Shown piece by piece: positions 1-6,905 of a stretch of DNA of 9,860 bases. Under the pieces are notes generated by a model. It saw only the letters and a list, made by a program, of their open reading frames with translations. It did no database searches and was not told the DNA's origin. Every line of letters begins with the position of its first letter. Position 1 is the stretch's first letter. Both the position numbers and the translations under genes were made by a program. This DNA is from Bacteroides sp. (GTDB lineage Bacteria > Bacteroidota > Bacteroidia > Bacteroidales > Bacteroidaceae), in assembly GCA_021204375.1 (NCBI GenBank), contig JAJPZL010000414.1, positions 1 to 9,860 of the forward strand, read 5' to 3'.

Positions 1-1
1 C

Positions 2-1837
2 GAGAGCATCTTCCGACACCAGGAGCGGGGCAAGGGTGTTATGGAAGCCGCTGTTACGGGAACCTCGGGGGTGGCGGGAGCGGTGATCGCCTCTACCCTG
101 ACTACCATTGTGGTGTTCCTGCATATTGTATATATGCACGGTACTACGGGGGAGTTGTTTAAGGACCAGGCCTGGACGGTGACTTTTTCGCTGGTCTCTT
201 CGCTCTTTGTGGCTATCCTGGTGATCTCTATGCTCTATAAACAGTTTGCAGGAAAGAAACCTGTTTATAAGGCGGCGCAGTCGGTTGAATTTAAAAGTTA
301 CTCCCACCTGCTCCGGAACCTGGTGAAGCGTCGCTGGCTGGTGATCGGGGTTTCAGTAGGACTGATGGTGCTGACACTTTTTTGCCTCCCTTTTATTGGT
401 ATGGAATATATGCCCCGTACAGAGGATCAGGCCTTTACGGTTCATGTAAAATTGCCCGAAGGGACCCGGCTGGAACGTACGGCTGCTACCGTTGCCGGAC
501 TGGAAGAGTTGATCTATACTATTTCGGTGGATGCCGACTGTATGGTCTACAGCCATATCGGGGTAGGGAGTAGTTCGCAGAGTGCCGTTATGGAGGGAGA
601 GAATATGGCAAAGATAAAGGTGGTTCTTTCGGAGGGTAGCCCTGTTACTCCCGGATACCTGATGGAACAGTTGTTACGTACGGCAGAGGATCCGGGGTTT
701 CTGGAACTGACCGTTGTACAGGAAGAGAACTCCCTGGGAAGCCTGCTGGGTAGTGAGGAGGCACCGGTAGTGGTGGAGGTGAAAGGGGAGGAGCTTGGGG
801 AGATTGCCTGGCTTACGGAAGAGGTGAAAGAGCGGATGCTGAGGGTTCCGGGTCTCTATAATGTCATGACTTCTGTGGAGGATGGAGCTCCTGAGATCAT
901 GGTGTCGCTGGACCGTATGGTTACGGGTATCCATAACCTGGGTGTAGCTACGGTGATCGAGCAACTCAAACAGCAGCTTGCGAGTAAACAGGCGGGGACA
1001 ATGGAGTACCGGGGAGATATGCGGGATATTGTGATCAAACTCTCGGAGGTGACCCTGGCAACGCTGAACGACCTCGTCATACGGAGTGGGGAGCAGAAGT
1101 TCTGGTTGCAGGAGATCGCTCGGCTGGAGTATGCACAGGCTCCTAAGGAGATCCTGCGCAGGAATCAGAACCGGATCGGTAAAGTGACGGTCCGGATCGA
1201 TCCTCATACTTCGTTGGATAAAGCAGCCGGAGAGATACGGGTGGCTATGCAGGGTATAGAGCTTTTACCTAACTACTCTATCCAGGTAGCGGGGGAAGAG
1301 GAGAAGAGGCAGGAGTCTATGCAGAGCCTGATGTTTGCCCTTATTCTCTCTGTTATACTGGTATATATGGTGCTGGCGTCGCAGTTCGAGTCTTTGCTGC
1401 ACCCTTTCACTATTTTGCTGACCATTCCCCTGGCATTGGTAGGGGCTGTGCTGTTATTCTTTGTGACCGGTATCCCGATCAACATTATAGGAGTGATCGG
1501 GATTGTGATGCTGGCGGGTATTGCCGTAAATAACTCCATTATTCTGGTAGACCGTATCAACCAGCTAAAGTTAGCCGGCATGGAGCTGACCGATGCTATT
1601 GTAGAGGCGTGGCAGCAGCGTATCCGACCTATTATTATGACCAGCCTGACCACTATCCTGGCTTTGCTGCCGCTTGCCCTGAGTTTCGGGGAGGGAGCTG
1701 AACTTCGTTCTCCGATGGCGATCGCTGTGATCGGTGGATTGGTCACTTCGACACTGATGAGCCTGGCGGTTATTCCCTGTGTCTATTATGTATTGGAACA
1801 GGCAAAGAGTGCATTATTAAAACGGAGGAGCGCATGA
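2..1837 (+). CDS. RND efflux permease, C-terminal 60% (5' end outside window)
   Basis: Inner-membrane, proton-driven RND exporter of the AcrB/HAE type, normally working with a periplasmic adaptor and a TolC-like outer-membrane channel. The frame is open to the left edge: codons from position 2 read ESIFRHQERGKGV ahead of the ATG at 41, the conserved stretch after transmembrane helix 4. The ATG at 41 is therefore internal and the gene is cut by the window edge, leaving 611 of roughly 1,000 codons. Counting from that Met: TM5 about 10-34, TM6 43-68, TM7 97-120, second periplasmic porter loop 125-425, TM8 430-448, TM9 455-478, TM10 482-508, TM11 528-550, TM12 558-586. TM10 has VNN where AcrB has its relay lysine, as in many non-AcrB RND families. 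The gene ends in TGA overlapping the next start (ATGA), so the two permeases are probably translated together. Substrate cannot be read from sequence. The frame is undamaged. Confidence 0.93.
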   Translation, partial: ESIFRHQERGKGVMEAAVTGTSGVAGAVIASTLTTIVVFLHIVYMHGTTGELFKDQAWTVTFSLVSSLFVAILVISMLYKQFAGKKPVYKAAQSVEFKSYSHLLRNLVKRRWLVIGVSVGLMVLTLFCLPFIGMEYMPRTEDQAFTVHVKLPEGTRLERTAATVAGLEELIYTISVDADCMVYSHIGVGSSSQSAVMEGENMAKIKVVLSEGSPVTPGYLMEQLLRTAEDPGFLELTVVQEENSLGSLLGSEEAPVVVEVKGEELGEIAWLTEEVKERMLRVPGLYNVMTSVEDGAPEIMVSLDRMVTGIHNLGVATVIEQLKQQLASKQAGTMEYRGDMRDIVIKLSEVTLATLNDLVIRSGEQKFWLQEIARLEYAQAPKEILRRNQNRIGKVTVRIDPHTSLDKAAGEIRVAMQGIELLPNYSIQVAGEEEKRQESMQSLMFALILSVILVYMVLASQFESLLHPFTILLTIPLALVGAVLLFFVTGIPINIIGVIGIVMLAGIAVNNSIILVDRINQLKLAGMELTDAIVEAWQQRIRPIIMTSLTTILALLPLALSFGEGAELRSPMAIAVIGGLVTSTLMSLAVIPCVYYVLEQAKSALLKRRSA

Positions 1838-4479
1838 ACTTTATATTGAACAGGCGGGTCACCATCAGTATGTTGTTCATTGCACTTACCTTGCTGGGGT
1901 ATGTCTCTTATAAACAGCTTCCGGTAGAACTGCTTCCCAATGCTGAACTTCCTGCACTGTTTGTACAGGTCTCCTCTGTCCGGGAGGTGGAACCTGCTTA
2001 CTTAGAGTCTGAAATTGTCATTCCGCTGGAAGGGGTGATCAGCGGAGTGGGTGGGGTGGAGCAGATCCGCTCGGAGATTGATAGCAGGAATGCGGGTATA
2101 CAGGTCAATTTTAAGAAGAGTGTGAACCTTAAAATAACCTCTCTGAAGCTGGAGGAGAAGATCAATGAACTGGTTTCAGGTGTTCCCGAGTGGTTCAGTA
2201 GCTCTGTACAGAAGGTGGATATCAGCCGGATGACCGGTAGCTTTATGGAGTTACAGGTACGGGGAGAGGGGGGGGGAGTAGACCGGGTACGGAATTTAGT
2301 GGATAAAGAGATCAAACCTGATATGGAGAATATAGATGGGAGAGCGGGGGTCAATGTGTATGGTGGCCGGAGCCGGGTGATCGAGATACAGCTCAATCCC
2401 GATATGTGTAAAGCGTTGAACCTGACTCCATCGGGCATCAGCCGTATCTTATCACAGAACACGCAGGAAAAGGCTTTTGTGGGTTTTGCTACAGATCCCG
2501 GTGGAAAGTTTTATATTCATGTAAATTCGCTCTATACGCAGGTTTCCGACCTGGAGAATATAGTGGTAGCTCCGGGGCCGGTGCATCTCAAAGATATGGC
2601 TACTATTTTCTTTGACCTGAAAGGGGAGACCTCTTATAGCCGGGTGAATGGCAAAGATGCGGTTTCAGTGGCACTGATCCATGATTCGCAGGTAAATATA
2701 ATTGAGCTCTCCCACCGGGTAGGGCAGGTAGTGGAGGAACTGAATACCCGGATGGAGCCTTACGGGGCGGAGATCGTGGTACAACAGGACAGTGCCCGGT
2801 TGATGGAGGATAATATCAATGAGATCATACACCTGGCTGTTACCGGAGGGTTGCTGGCTGTTCTTATTCTGTGGTTTTTCCTGAAAAACCTGCGCCTGGT
2901 ATTGTTGATCGCTCTCTCTATTCCGGTCTCTGTTTATACGGCCTTTAACTTCTTCTATGGGCTGGGGATAACGATCAACAGCCTTGCGTTGGTGGGGATC
3001 GCGCTGGCTGTGGGGATGTTGCTGGATAACAGTGTGGTGGTGCTTGAAAATATATATCGGCTCTCGAGCAGCGGACTCTTGCCGGAGCGATCTACTTTAC
3101 AGGGGACCAGGGAGGTTTCCCGCTCTATTGTGGCGGCTACGTTGACCACTATTACCGTCTTTTTGCTGTTTGTATTCTCGGATAACTTCCTGATCAGGCT
3201 GATCGGCTACCACATCGGGATCTCTATTATCTCTACCCTGCTTATTTCGCTGGTGGTAGCTTTGTTGCTGATCCCTATGGTTACCTATGTGATCCTTAAA
3301 GGCAGGAGGGTGCAGAGTGTGTTTTATGAAAAGATATCGGTGATCCAACGTCCTGTACAGATATACCTGGTGTTGCTGAAAACAGCGATGCGCCATCCGG
3401 GAGCTACTATTTTCGGGGCAGTGATTTTGCTGTTCCTTACGCTGATCCTCTCTGTCTCTATGAACATACAGCAACTGCGGGATGTAGCTTCAGACCGGGT
3501 GAATGTACAGGTTACGCTGCCCAAAGGTACTACCCTTGAAAATACAGATGCGGTGATCCGTGTGATGGAAGAGCGTCTGGAAGAGTTACCGGAAAAAGAG
3601 GAGGTGATCAGCCGTATCCAGGAGGCCGAAGCGACTCTTACGGTAGTGCTGACTGAAGGGTTCCAGAAGAGGACCCGGCGGAGTATTTCGGACGTAAAGA
3701 ACGACATTTCCCGAAAACTCTCTAACATGAATGGAGCGGAGATCTATCTGTACGAAGCTACCGGCGGGGGCGGACAGGGTGGAATGATGAGTGGACTGGC
3801 TACTTTTATGCGCTTTCTGGGGGTAGGTAACAATCAGGAGCGGATCGTGATAAAGGGAGTGGATTACGACATGATGCAGTTAGTGGAGGAAGACCTTCGT
3901 TACTACCTGGGTGAGCTGGAATTTATCCGGAACTCCTGGGTCTCGTACAGCAGCAGGCAACCGGAACTATTACTGAATTTTGATCCGATCCTGCTTACTT
4001 CGTACAACATTACCGGTGCGGATATCTCTTCCGGCCTGTCGGATATGGACCCGGAATCCTCCTCCGGTACCCACCTGAAGATCGGTGAGGAGTCTTACGA
4101 TATTATTATCCGGACGAATACTCCCCGGGACGAAGAGAAGGAGAAGAGTAACCGGGATATGAGTGTGAACGATCTTCGTGTGGCACAGATCCAGACCGCT
4201 GAGGGAGGCATGTACAGGGTAGAGGACCTGGCGGGTATTACCTACGGACGGGGAAGATCCCGCATTACCCGGGTAAACCAGGATAAACAGCTGGAGGTCT
4301 ATTATGGTTTTGACCGGGGGGGGTGGAATCTTCCAAAATGCTTCTGGAGGCTTATCGCTCTGAGATCGATGATTTTATTGCTACCTATAACCTTCCTTCG
4401 GGAGTGGCTCTTGAGGTATTTCATGAGGAGGATCAGCTGGGGGATTTTAAGTTCCTGTTGCTGGCGGCTTTCCTGCTGA
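1834..4479 (+). CDS. RND efflux permease, N-terminal part of the RND-ABC fusion (frameshifted at its end)
   Basis: Second RND permease of the operon. Its ATG overlaps the previous stop codon and follows AGGAG at 1825-1829, one of the few good Shine-Dalgarno sites here. TM1 lies at residues 11-29, the first periplasmic porter domain at about 35-325, TM2 at 331-350, TM3 at 353-375, TM4 at about 386-406, TM5 at 430-448, TM6 at about 460-485, TM7 at 522-543, then the second porter domain. TM4 reads D398-N399 where AcrB has the proton-relay pair DD, so one acidic residue is replaced by Asn; this is common in some RND families. The frame departs at the G8 run (residues 829-830). The last ~50 residues, up to the TGA at 4477, are out-of-frame sequence and not protein-like for the family. 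Unshifted, the product would lack TM8-TM12 and could not be a working permease. Confidence 0.88.
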   Translation: MNFILNRRVTISMLFIALTLLGYVSYKQLPVELLPNAELPALFVQVSSVREVEPAYLESEIVIPLEGVISGVGGVEQIRSEIDSRNAGIQVNFKKSVNLKITSLKLEEKINELVSGVPEWFSSSVQKVDISRMTGSFMELQVRGEGGGVDRVRNLVDKEIKPDMENIDGRAGVNVYGGRSRVIEIQLNPDMCKALNLTPSGISRILSQNTQEKAFVGFATDPGGKFYIHVNSLYTQVSDLENIVVAPGPVHLKDMATIFFDLKGETSYSRVNGKDAVSVALIHDSQVNIIELSHRVGQVVEELNTRMEPYGAEIVVQQDSARLMEDNINEIIHLAVTGGLLAVLILWFFLKNLRLVLLIALSIPVSVYTAFNFFYGLGITINSLALVGIALAVGMLLDNSVVVLENIYRLSSSGLLPERSTLQGTREVSRSIVAATLTTITVFLLFVFSDNFLIRLIGYHIGISIISTLLISLVVALLLIPMVTYVILKGRRVQSVFYEKISVIQRPVQIYLVLLKTAMRHPGATIFGAVILLFLTLILSVSMNIQQLRDVASDRVNVQVTLPKGTTLENTDAVIRVMEERLEELPEKEEVISRIQEAEATLTVVLTEGFQKRTRRSISDVKNDISRKLSNMNGAEIYLYEATGGGGQGGMMSGLATFMRFLGVGNNQERIVIKGVDYDMMQLVEEDLRYYLGELEFIRNSWVSYSSRQPELLLNFDPILLTSYNITGADISSGLSDMDPESSSGTHLKIGEESYDIIIRTNTPRDEEKEKSNRDMSVNDLRVAQIQTAEGGMYRVEDLAGITYGRGRSRITRVNQDKQLEVYYGFDRGGWNLPKCFWRLIALRSMILLLPITFLREWLLRYFMRRISWGILSSCCWRLSC
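2268..2276 (+). repeat. Run of nine G inside the RND gene (in frame)
   Basis: Positions 2268-2276 are nine consecutive G, encoding part of EGGGV near residues 145-149 of the second RND permease. At nine bases the frame is correct. Such a run is prone to replication slippage and to sequencing length error. The same gene has a second run (4316-4323), which is out of frame. Confidence 0.9.
4316..4323 (+). other. Frameshift at a run of eight G
   Basis: The RND frame entering from 1834 reads GFDRGG and then leaves the family sequence. Re-reading one base at 4323 continues directly into VESSKMLLEAYRSEIDD, normal RND sequence that leads to TM8. One more G (nine) or two fewer (six) would restore the frame. 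This fits slippage or a homopolymer length error; a -1 ribosomal slip on the G run would also give the right product. Confidence 0.88.
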
Positions 4480-5498
4480 TCTTTATGATACTGGCCTCGA
4501 TCTTTGAATCATTTGCTACCCCTTTTATTCTTTTATTCACCATTCCGCTGGCGGCTATCGGTTCACTCCTGGCGTTGTTGCTTACCGGTAACAGCCTGCT
4601 CAATGCTAATACGCTTACCGGTTTTCTGATCCTGCTGGGTGTAGTGGTGAATAACGGGATTATCCTGATTGATTATGCCAATATTTTGCGGAGCCGGGGA
4701 TACCGCCGGAATCGTTCCCTGATGATGGCAGGGCTTTCGTGTATCCGGCCCATCCTTATTACTTCCATTACTACCGTGGCAGCTATGTTGCCGCTGGCAA
4801 TGGGGGATGCGGAATACTCCGGAGTCATTGGTGCTCCCTTTGCTATTACGGTGATCGGGGGATTGTCGTTCTCTGCCCTGTTGATGCTTGTCTTTATTCC
4901 TACTGTTTGTATGGGGATGGAGAATACCCTGCACTGGTACCGGGGATTATCGCCCCGGCTCTGGTTGCTGCATTCCCTGCTGTTTGGTGCAGGAGTAGGA
5001 GCGATCTATGGGTATGCCGACGGGCTGTTGTGGCAGGCTATTTATCTGGTTGCTTTAGTCTCGCTGATGCCGGGTATTACCTATTTTGTACAGACCTCTT
5101 TGAGGCAGGCTAAGGCTGAGGTGATAGACCCTGCCCGGGAGATCCGGATCCAGGTACACAATTTAGTGAAGATCTACGACTGGCCGGGCCGCTTCTCCCG
5201 CCAGTGGAACAGTGGAAAAAAGATACGGCGCATGCTGGGACTCAGTGCTGAGTTCCACTCCCTGAGAGATCTTGTACAGGTAAGCTGGGAGTTTGTCCTG
5301 CTGGGTTTTCTTGTCTATTTCACCTACTTCTTTATCACCGGCAGGCTCTGGATATTCCTGCTTTCATGGATGGTATATGCTCTTACGCTGGATCTGTGGA
5401 AAAAGATCAGGACTTATCTCTATTACCGTTTTGAGGGGAGCAGGGTAGTGAGGTATGCGAACCGGATCCTGTTCTGGGCCATTCCGCCGGTTATCTAG
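4323..5498 (+). CDS. RND permease C-terminal half plus start of the linked ABC region (fragment of the fusion)
   Basis: This open stretch continues the second RND permease after the G8 frameshift; its GTG at 4323 lies inside the G run and is not a genuine start. In residues from there: end of the porter domain 1-42, TM8 43-61, TM9 66-88, TM10 97-120 (VVVNN at the relay-lysine position), TM11 141-160, TM12 171-196. After the normal RND end come two more helices (about 213-232 and 236-256). Next is REIRIQVHNLVKIY (272-285), which resembles the opening strand and A-loop tyrosine of an ABC ATPase. A membrane insert follows, with helices about 324-340 and 342-359, and a third beginning near 381. 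The frame meets TAG at 5496 in the middle of that third hydrophobic segment, so the break cuts a membrane helix and is unlikely to be a natural end. Confidence 0.85.
   Translation: MESSKMLLEAYRSEIDDFIATYNLPSGVALEVFHEEDQLGDFKFLLLAAFLLIFMILASIFESFATPFILLFTIPLAAIGSLLALLLTGNSLLNANTLTGFLILLGVVVNNGIILIDYANILRSRGYRRNRSLMMAGLSCIRPILITSITTVAAMLPLAMGDAEYSGVIGAPFAITVIGGLSFSALLMLVFIPTVCMGMENTLHWYRGLSPRLWLLHSLLFGAGVGAIYGYADGLLWQAIYLVALVSLMPGITYFVQTSLRQAKAEVIDPAREIRIQVHNLVKIYDWPGRFSRQWNSGKKIRRMLGLSAEFHSLRDLVQVSWEFVLLGFLVYFTYFFITGRLWIFLLSWMVYALTLDLWKKIRTYLYYRFEGSRVVRYANRILFWAIPPVI
5496..5498 (+). other. In-frame TAG inside a membrane segment (codon 1222 of the fusion)
   Basis: TAG separates FWAIPPVI from LAMVVRM within one hydrophobic stretch, and the same frame continues for another 52 codons. 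One base change from CAG, TTG, TGG or other NAG-type codons would give it. The local context is CTAG. Confidence 0.8.
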
Positions 5499-5657
5499 CT
5501 GGCTATGGTGGTACGGATGGATAATAAGCTACTGATGATAGTAGTAGGGCTGCTATGGGCGTTGGGAATTGCCGTATATGTTACTTCGCAATATCTCTAC
5601 AGCCCGCAGGTAAATATTGAGCGGGTGCAGGGACGCTTTGGTTCGCTCAGGCGCTAG
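5499..5657 (+). pseudogene. Linker segment of the fusion between two TAGs (52 codons)
   Basis: This in-frame segment of 52 codons lies between TAG 5496 and TAG 5655. It completes the hydrophobic segment broken by the first TAG, then gives a clear transmembrane helix (KLLMIVVGLLWALGIAVYVT). A basic cytoplasmic-looking tail follows (NIERVQGRFGSLRR), leading towards the ATPase. There is no convincing start codon context. It is best read as part of the membrane insert of the RND-ABC protein and is too short to be an independent gene. Confidence 0.65.
5655..5657 (+). other. In-frame TAG just before the ATPase segment (codon 1275 of the fusion)
   Basis: TAG sits between GSLRR and FFRMVKSIPLLG. The downstream codons from 5658 are in the same frame as the ATPase and look like continuous protein. 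The context is again CTAG. Confidence 0.75.
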
Positions 5658-5666
5658 TTTTTCCGT

Positions 5667-6425
5667 ATGGTAAAGTCTATCCCTTTATTGGGGCGTCAGC
5701 GCAGGCCTTTTAAAGCCTTGCGGGGGATCAGTTTTGAGATACGCACCGGTATGTTCGGGCTTCTGGGACCTAACGGGGCGGGTAAGTCTACCATGATGCG
5801 GATCATCTGCGGTATTCTGGAGCAGAACTACGGAAGTATATGGATCAATGGCCTGGATACCCGTGTTTACCGGGAGGAGTTGCAGGGCTTGATCGGTTTT
5901 CTGCCGCAGGAGTTCGGTACGTATGAGAATATGACCTCGTGGGAGTTCCTGGATTACCAGGTCATTCTCAAAGGAATTACAGATACGGCTACCCGCCGGG
6001 AGCGCCTTGAATATGTATTGAAGTCGGTGCATATGTATGAAAAGAGAGACCATAAGATCGGTTCTTTTTCCGGAGGTATGAAGCAACGTATCGGTATTGC
6101 GTTGATCCTGCTGCACCTGCCGCGTATCTTAGTGGTAGATGAACCTACGGCAGAGCTGGACCCGCGGGAGCGGATCCGTTTCCGGAACCTGTTGGTAGAA
6201 CTTAGCCGGGAAAGGATCGTGATCTTTTCGACCCATATTATAGAGGATATATCCAGTTCGTGCAACCAGGTAGTTGTGGTGAACAGGGAAGAACTGAAGT
6301 ATTTTGGTGATCCGGTAGATATAGTGCGGATGGCGACGGGAAAAGTATGGCTGTTCAGTGTACATAAAGAGGAGTTTGAAACGAAACTGGATAAGTCGAT
6401 GGTGATCCATCACCGTCAGGATTAG
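5667..6425 (+). CDS. ABC transporter ATPase domain (part of the RND-ABC fusion)
   Basis: Cytoplasmic ATPase that would power an ABC exporter, of the type pairing with ABC-2 permeases. In residues from the ATG at 5667: PFKALRGISFEI (14-25) is the second strand of the fold, Walker A GPNGAGKST 34-42, Q-loop LPQEFG 79-84, signature FSGGMKQR 134-141, Walker B ILVVDEP 154-160 with D158 and E159, D-loop ELDP 163-166, and switch histidine H190 in FSTHI. All catalytic residues are present. The first strand expected before residue 14 is missing here and instead appears about 170 codons upstream (near 5142-5180), split off by a membrane insert. The ATG at 5667 has no ribosome-binding site and lies three codons after a TAG in the same frame, so it is probably not a natural start. 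The end is also premature: the usual C-terminal tail lies beyond two TAGs. Confidence 0.87.
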   Translation: MVKSIPLLGRQRRPFKALRGISFEIRTGMFGLLGPNGAGKSTMMRIICGILEQNYGSIWINGLDTRVYREELQGLIGFLPQEFGTYENMTSWEFLDYQVILKGITDTATRRERLEYVLKSVHMYEKRDHKIGSFSGGMKQRIGIALILLHLPRILVVDEPTAELDPRERIRFRNLLVELSRERIVIFSTHIIEDISSSCNQVVVVNREELKYFGDPVDIVRMATGKVWLFSVHKEEFETKLDKSMVIHHRQD

Positions 6426-6437
6426 GAGACGATGTAG
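6423..6437 (+). other. Two in-frame TAGs near the ATPase C-terminus (6423-6425 and 6435-6437)
   Basis: The frame reads RQD, TAG, ETM, TAG, VCYLSYSKPW. Sequence after the second TAG is typical of the end of this ATPase family, so both are interruptions and not natural ends. They are three codons apart, at codons 1531 and 1535 of the fusion. Confidence 0.8.
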
Positions 6438-6536
6438 GTATGTTATCTCTCTTACAGTAAACCGTGGGAAAATGCGGTGGAGGTAGAGGCCAATCTGGAA
6501 GATGCTTATCTCTGCCTATTGAAGAATATGAATTAA
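6438..6536 (+). pseudogene. C-terminal tail of the ABC ATPase after two TAGs
   Basis: These 32 codons, in frame with the ATPase, end at TAA 6534-6536. They contain VEVEANLEDAYLCLLK, which matches the EPxLEDAYL-type tail at the end of many ABC-2-linked ATPases. Twelve bases separate this TAA from the permease ATG, normal spacing within an operon. This supports 6534 as the original stop codon of the fusion gene. Confidence 0.75.
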
Positions 6537-6548
6537 ATTTTTATTGTT

Positions 6549-6905
6549 ATGACGCTCAGACAATGTATAGCTGTTATACCGCCCCTGGTGAAGTATAATG
6601 TCAAAATAATCTTTACCGGTAAATTTGTATGGTTCCTGCTGGCGGCCCTTACCTTCTTCTGTTTCCTGATATTCCAGAATGCCTGGAACCGTCTGGAAGT
6701 GAATGAGGGAGTGATTTACAGCATGCTGTTATTCCCCTGCCTGCTGCTTATTTTTTACTCTACTGTTTTCTGGATCCAGAATGACGAGGATAACCGTATC
6801 CTGGAGATCATTTTCGGTATTCCCAATTACCGGTATAAAGTATGGGGAGTACGCCTCCTGATGATCTTTCTGATCGTTTTTATGGTATTGATCGCTTTTG
6901 CCTAG
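6549..6905 (+). CDS. ABC-2-type permease, N-terminal fragment (118 aa)
   Basis: This is the N-terminal half of the broken permease. Helices lie at about residues 25-42, 57-77 and 102-118, the last cut by TAG 6903. The ILEIIFGIPNYRYKVWGVR region (about 84-102) is the cytoplasmic coupling segment recognised in ABC-2 permeases. As a stand-alone product it would have two and a half helices. Confidence 0.8.
   Translation: MTLRQCIAVIPPLVKYNVKIIFTGKFVWFLLAALTFFCFLIFQNAWNRLEVNEGVIYSMLLFPCLLLIFYSTVFWIQNDEDNRILEIIFGIPNYRYKVWGVRLLMIFLIVFMVLIAFA
6903..6905 (+). other. In-frame TAG in helix 3 of the ABC-2 permease
   Basis: TAG at codon 119 is followed without any shift by TTG GCT GCT TTC CTG, continuing the hydrophobic helix. 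The context is CTAG, as at 5496 and 5655. Confidence 0.8.

Larger units (their letters stand above)
1834..6536 (+). pseudogene. RND permease-ABC ATPase fusion gene, interrupted by one frameshift and four in-frame TAGs
   Basis: Taken as one gene, this locus would encode about 1,567 residues. The order is an RND permease (residues 1 to about 1030), two additional helices, the first beta strand of an ABC nucleotide-binding domain (about 1104-1116), a membrane insert of about four helices, then the rest of the ABC ATPase up to a TAA at 6534. The fusion is inferred because the frame from 4323 to 6536 contains no TAA or TGA, only TAG at codons 1222, 1275, 1531 and 1535. Homologous-looking sequence also runs straight across each TAG. 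The frame shifts by -1 at the G8 run 4316-4323. All ATPase motifs survive, so any decay is recent. Alternatives are base-calling error, slippage-controlled expression, or amber suppression. I recall similar long RND-ABC proteins in Bacteroidota but cannot check this here. The pieces are listed separately below. Confidence 0.72.

Noticed and set aside
1273..1746. Long antisense open frame within the first RND gene (157 codons, minus strand)
   Set aside because: It is a shadow of the strongly conserved RND TM8-TM12 coding sequence. Its translation is low-complexity and rich in Ile, Ser and Thr without recognisable features. Other antisense frames over the RND genes and the beta subunit were rejected for the same reason.
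4323..4325. GTG at 4323 as the start of an independent gene
   Set aside because: It lies within the G run and has no upstream ribosome-binding site. The codons that follow are the middle of an RND porter domain, so it is a frameshift product and not a start.
4739..5113. Plus-strand frame of 124 codons overlapping the RND C-terminal half
   Set aside because: It is in another frame of a segment whose 4323-5498 frame encodes TM11, TM12 and the added helices. The translation is Tyr/Cys-rich and looks like an out-of-frame reading.
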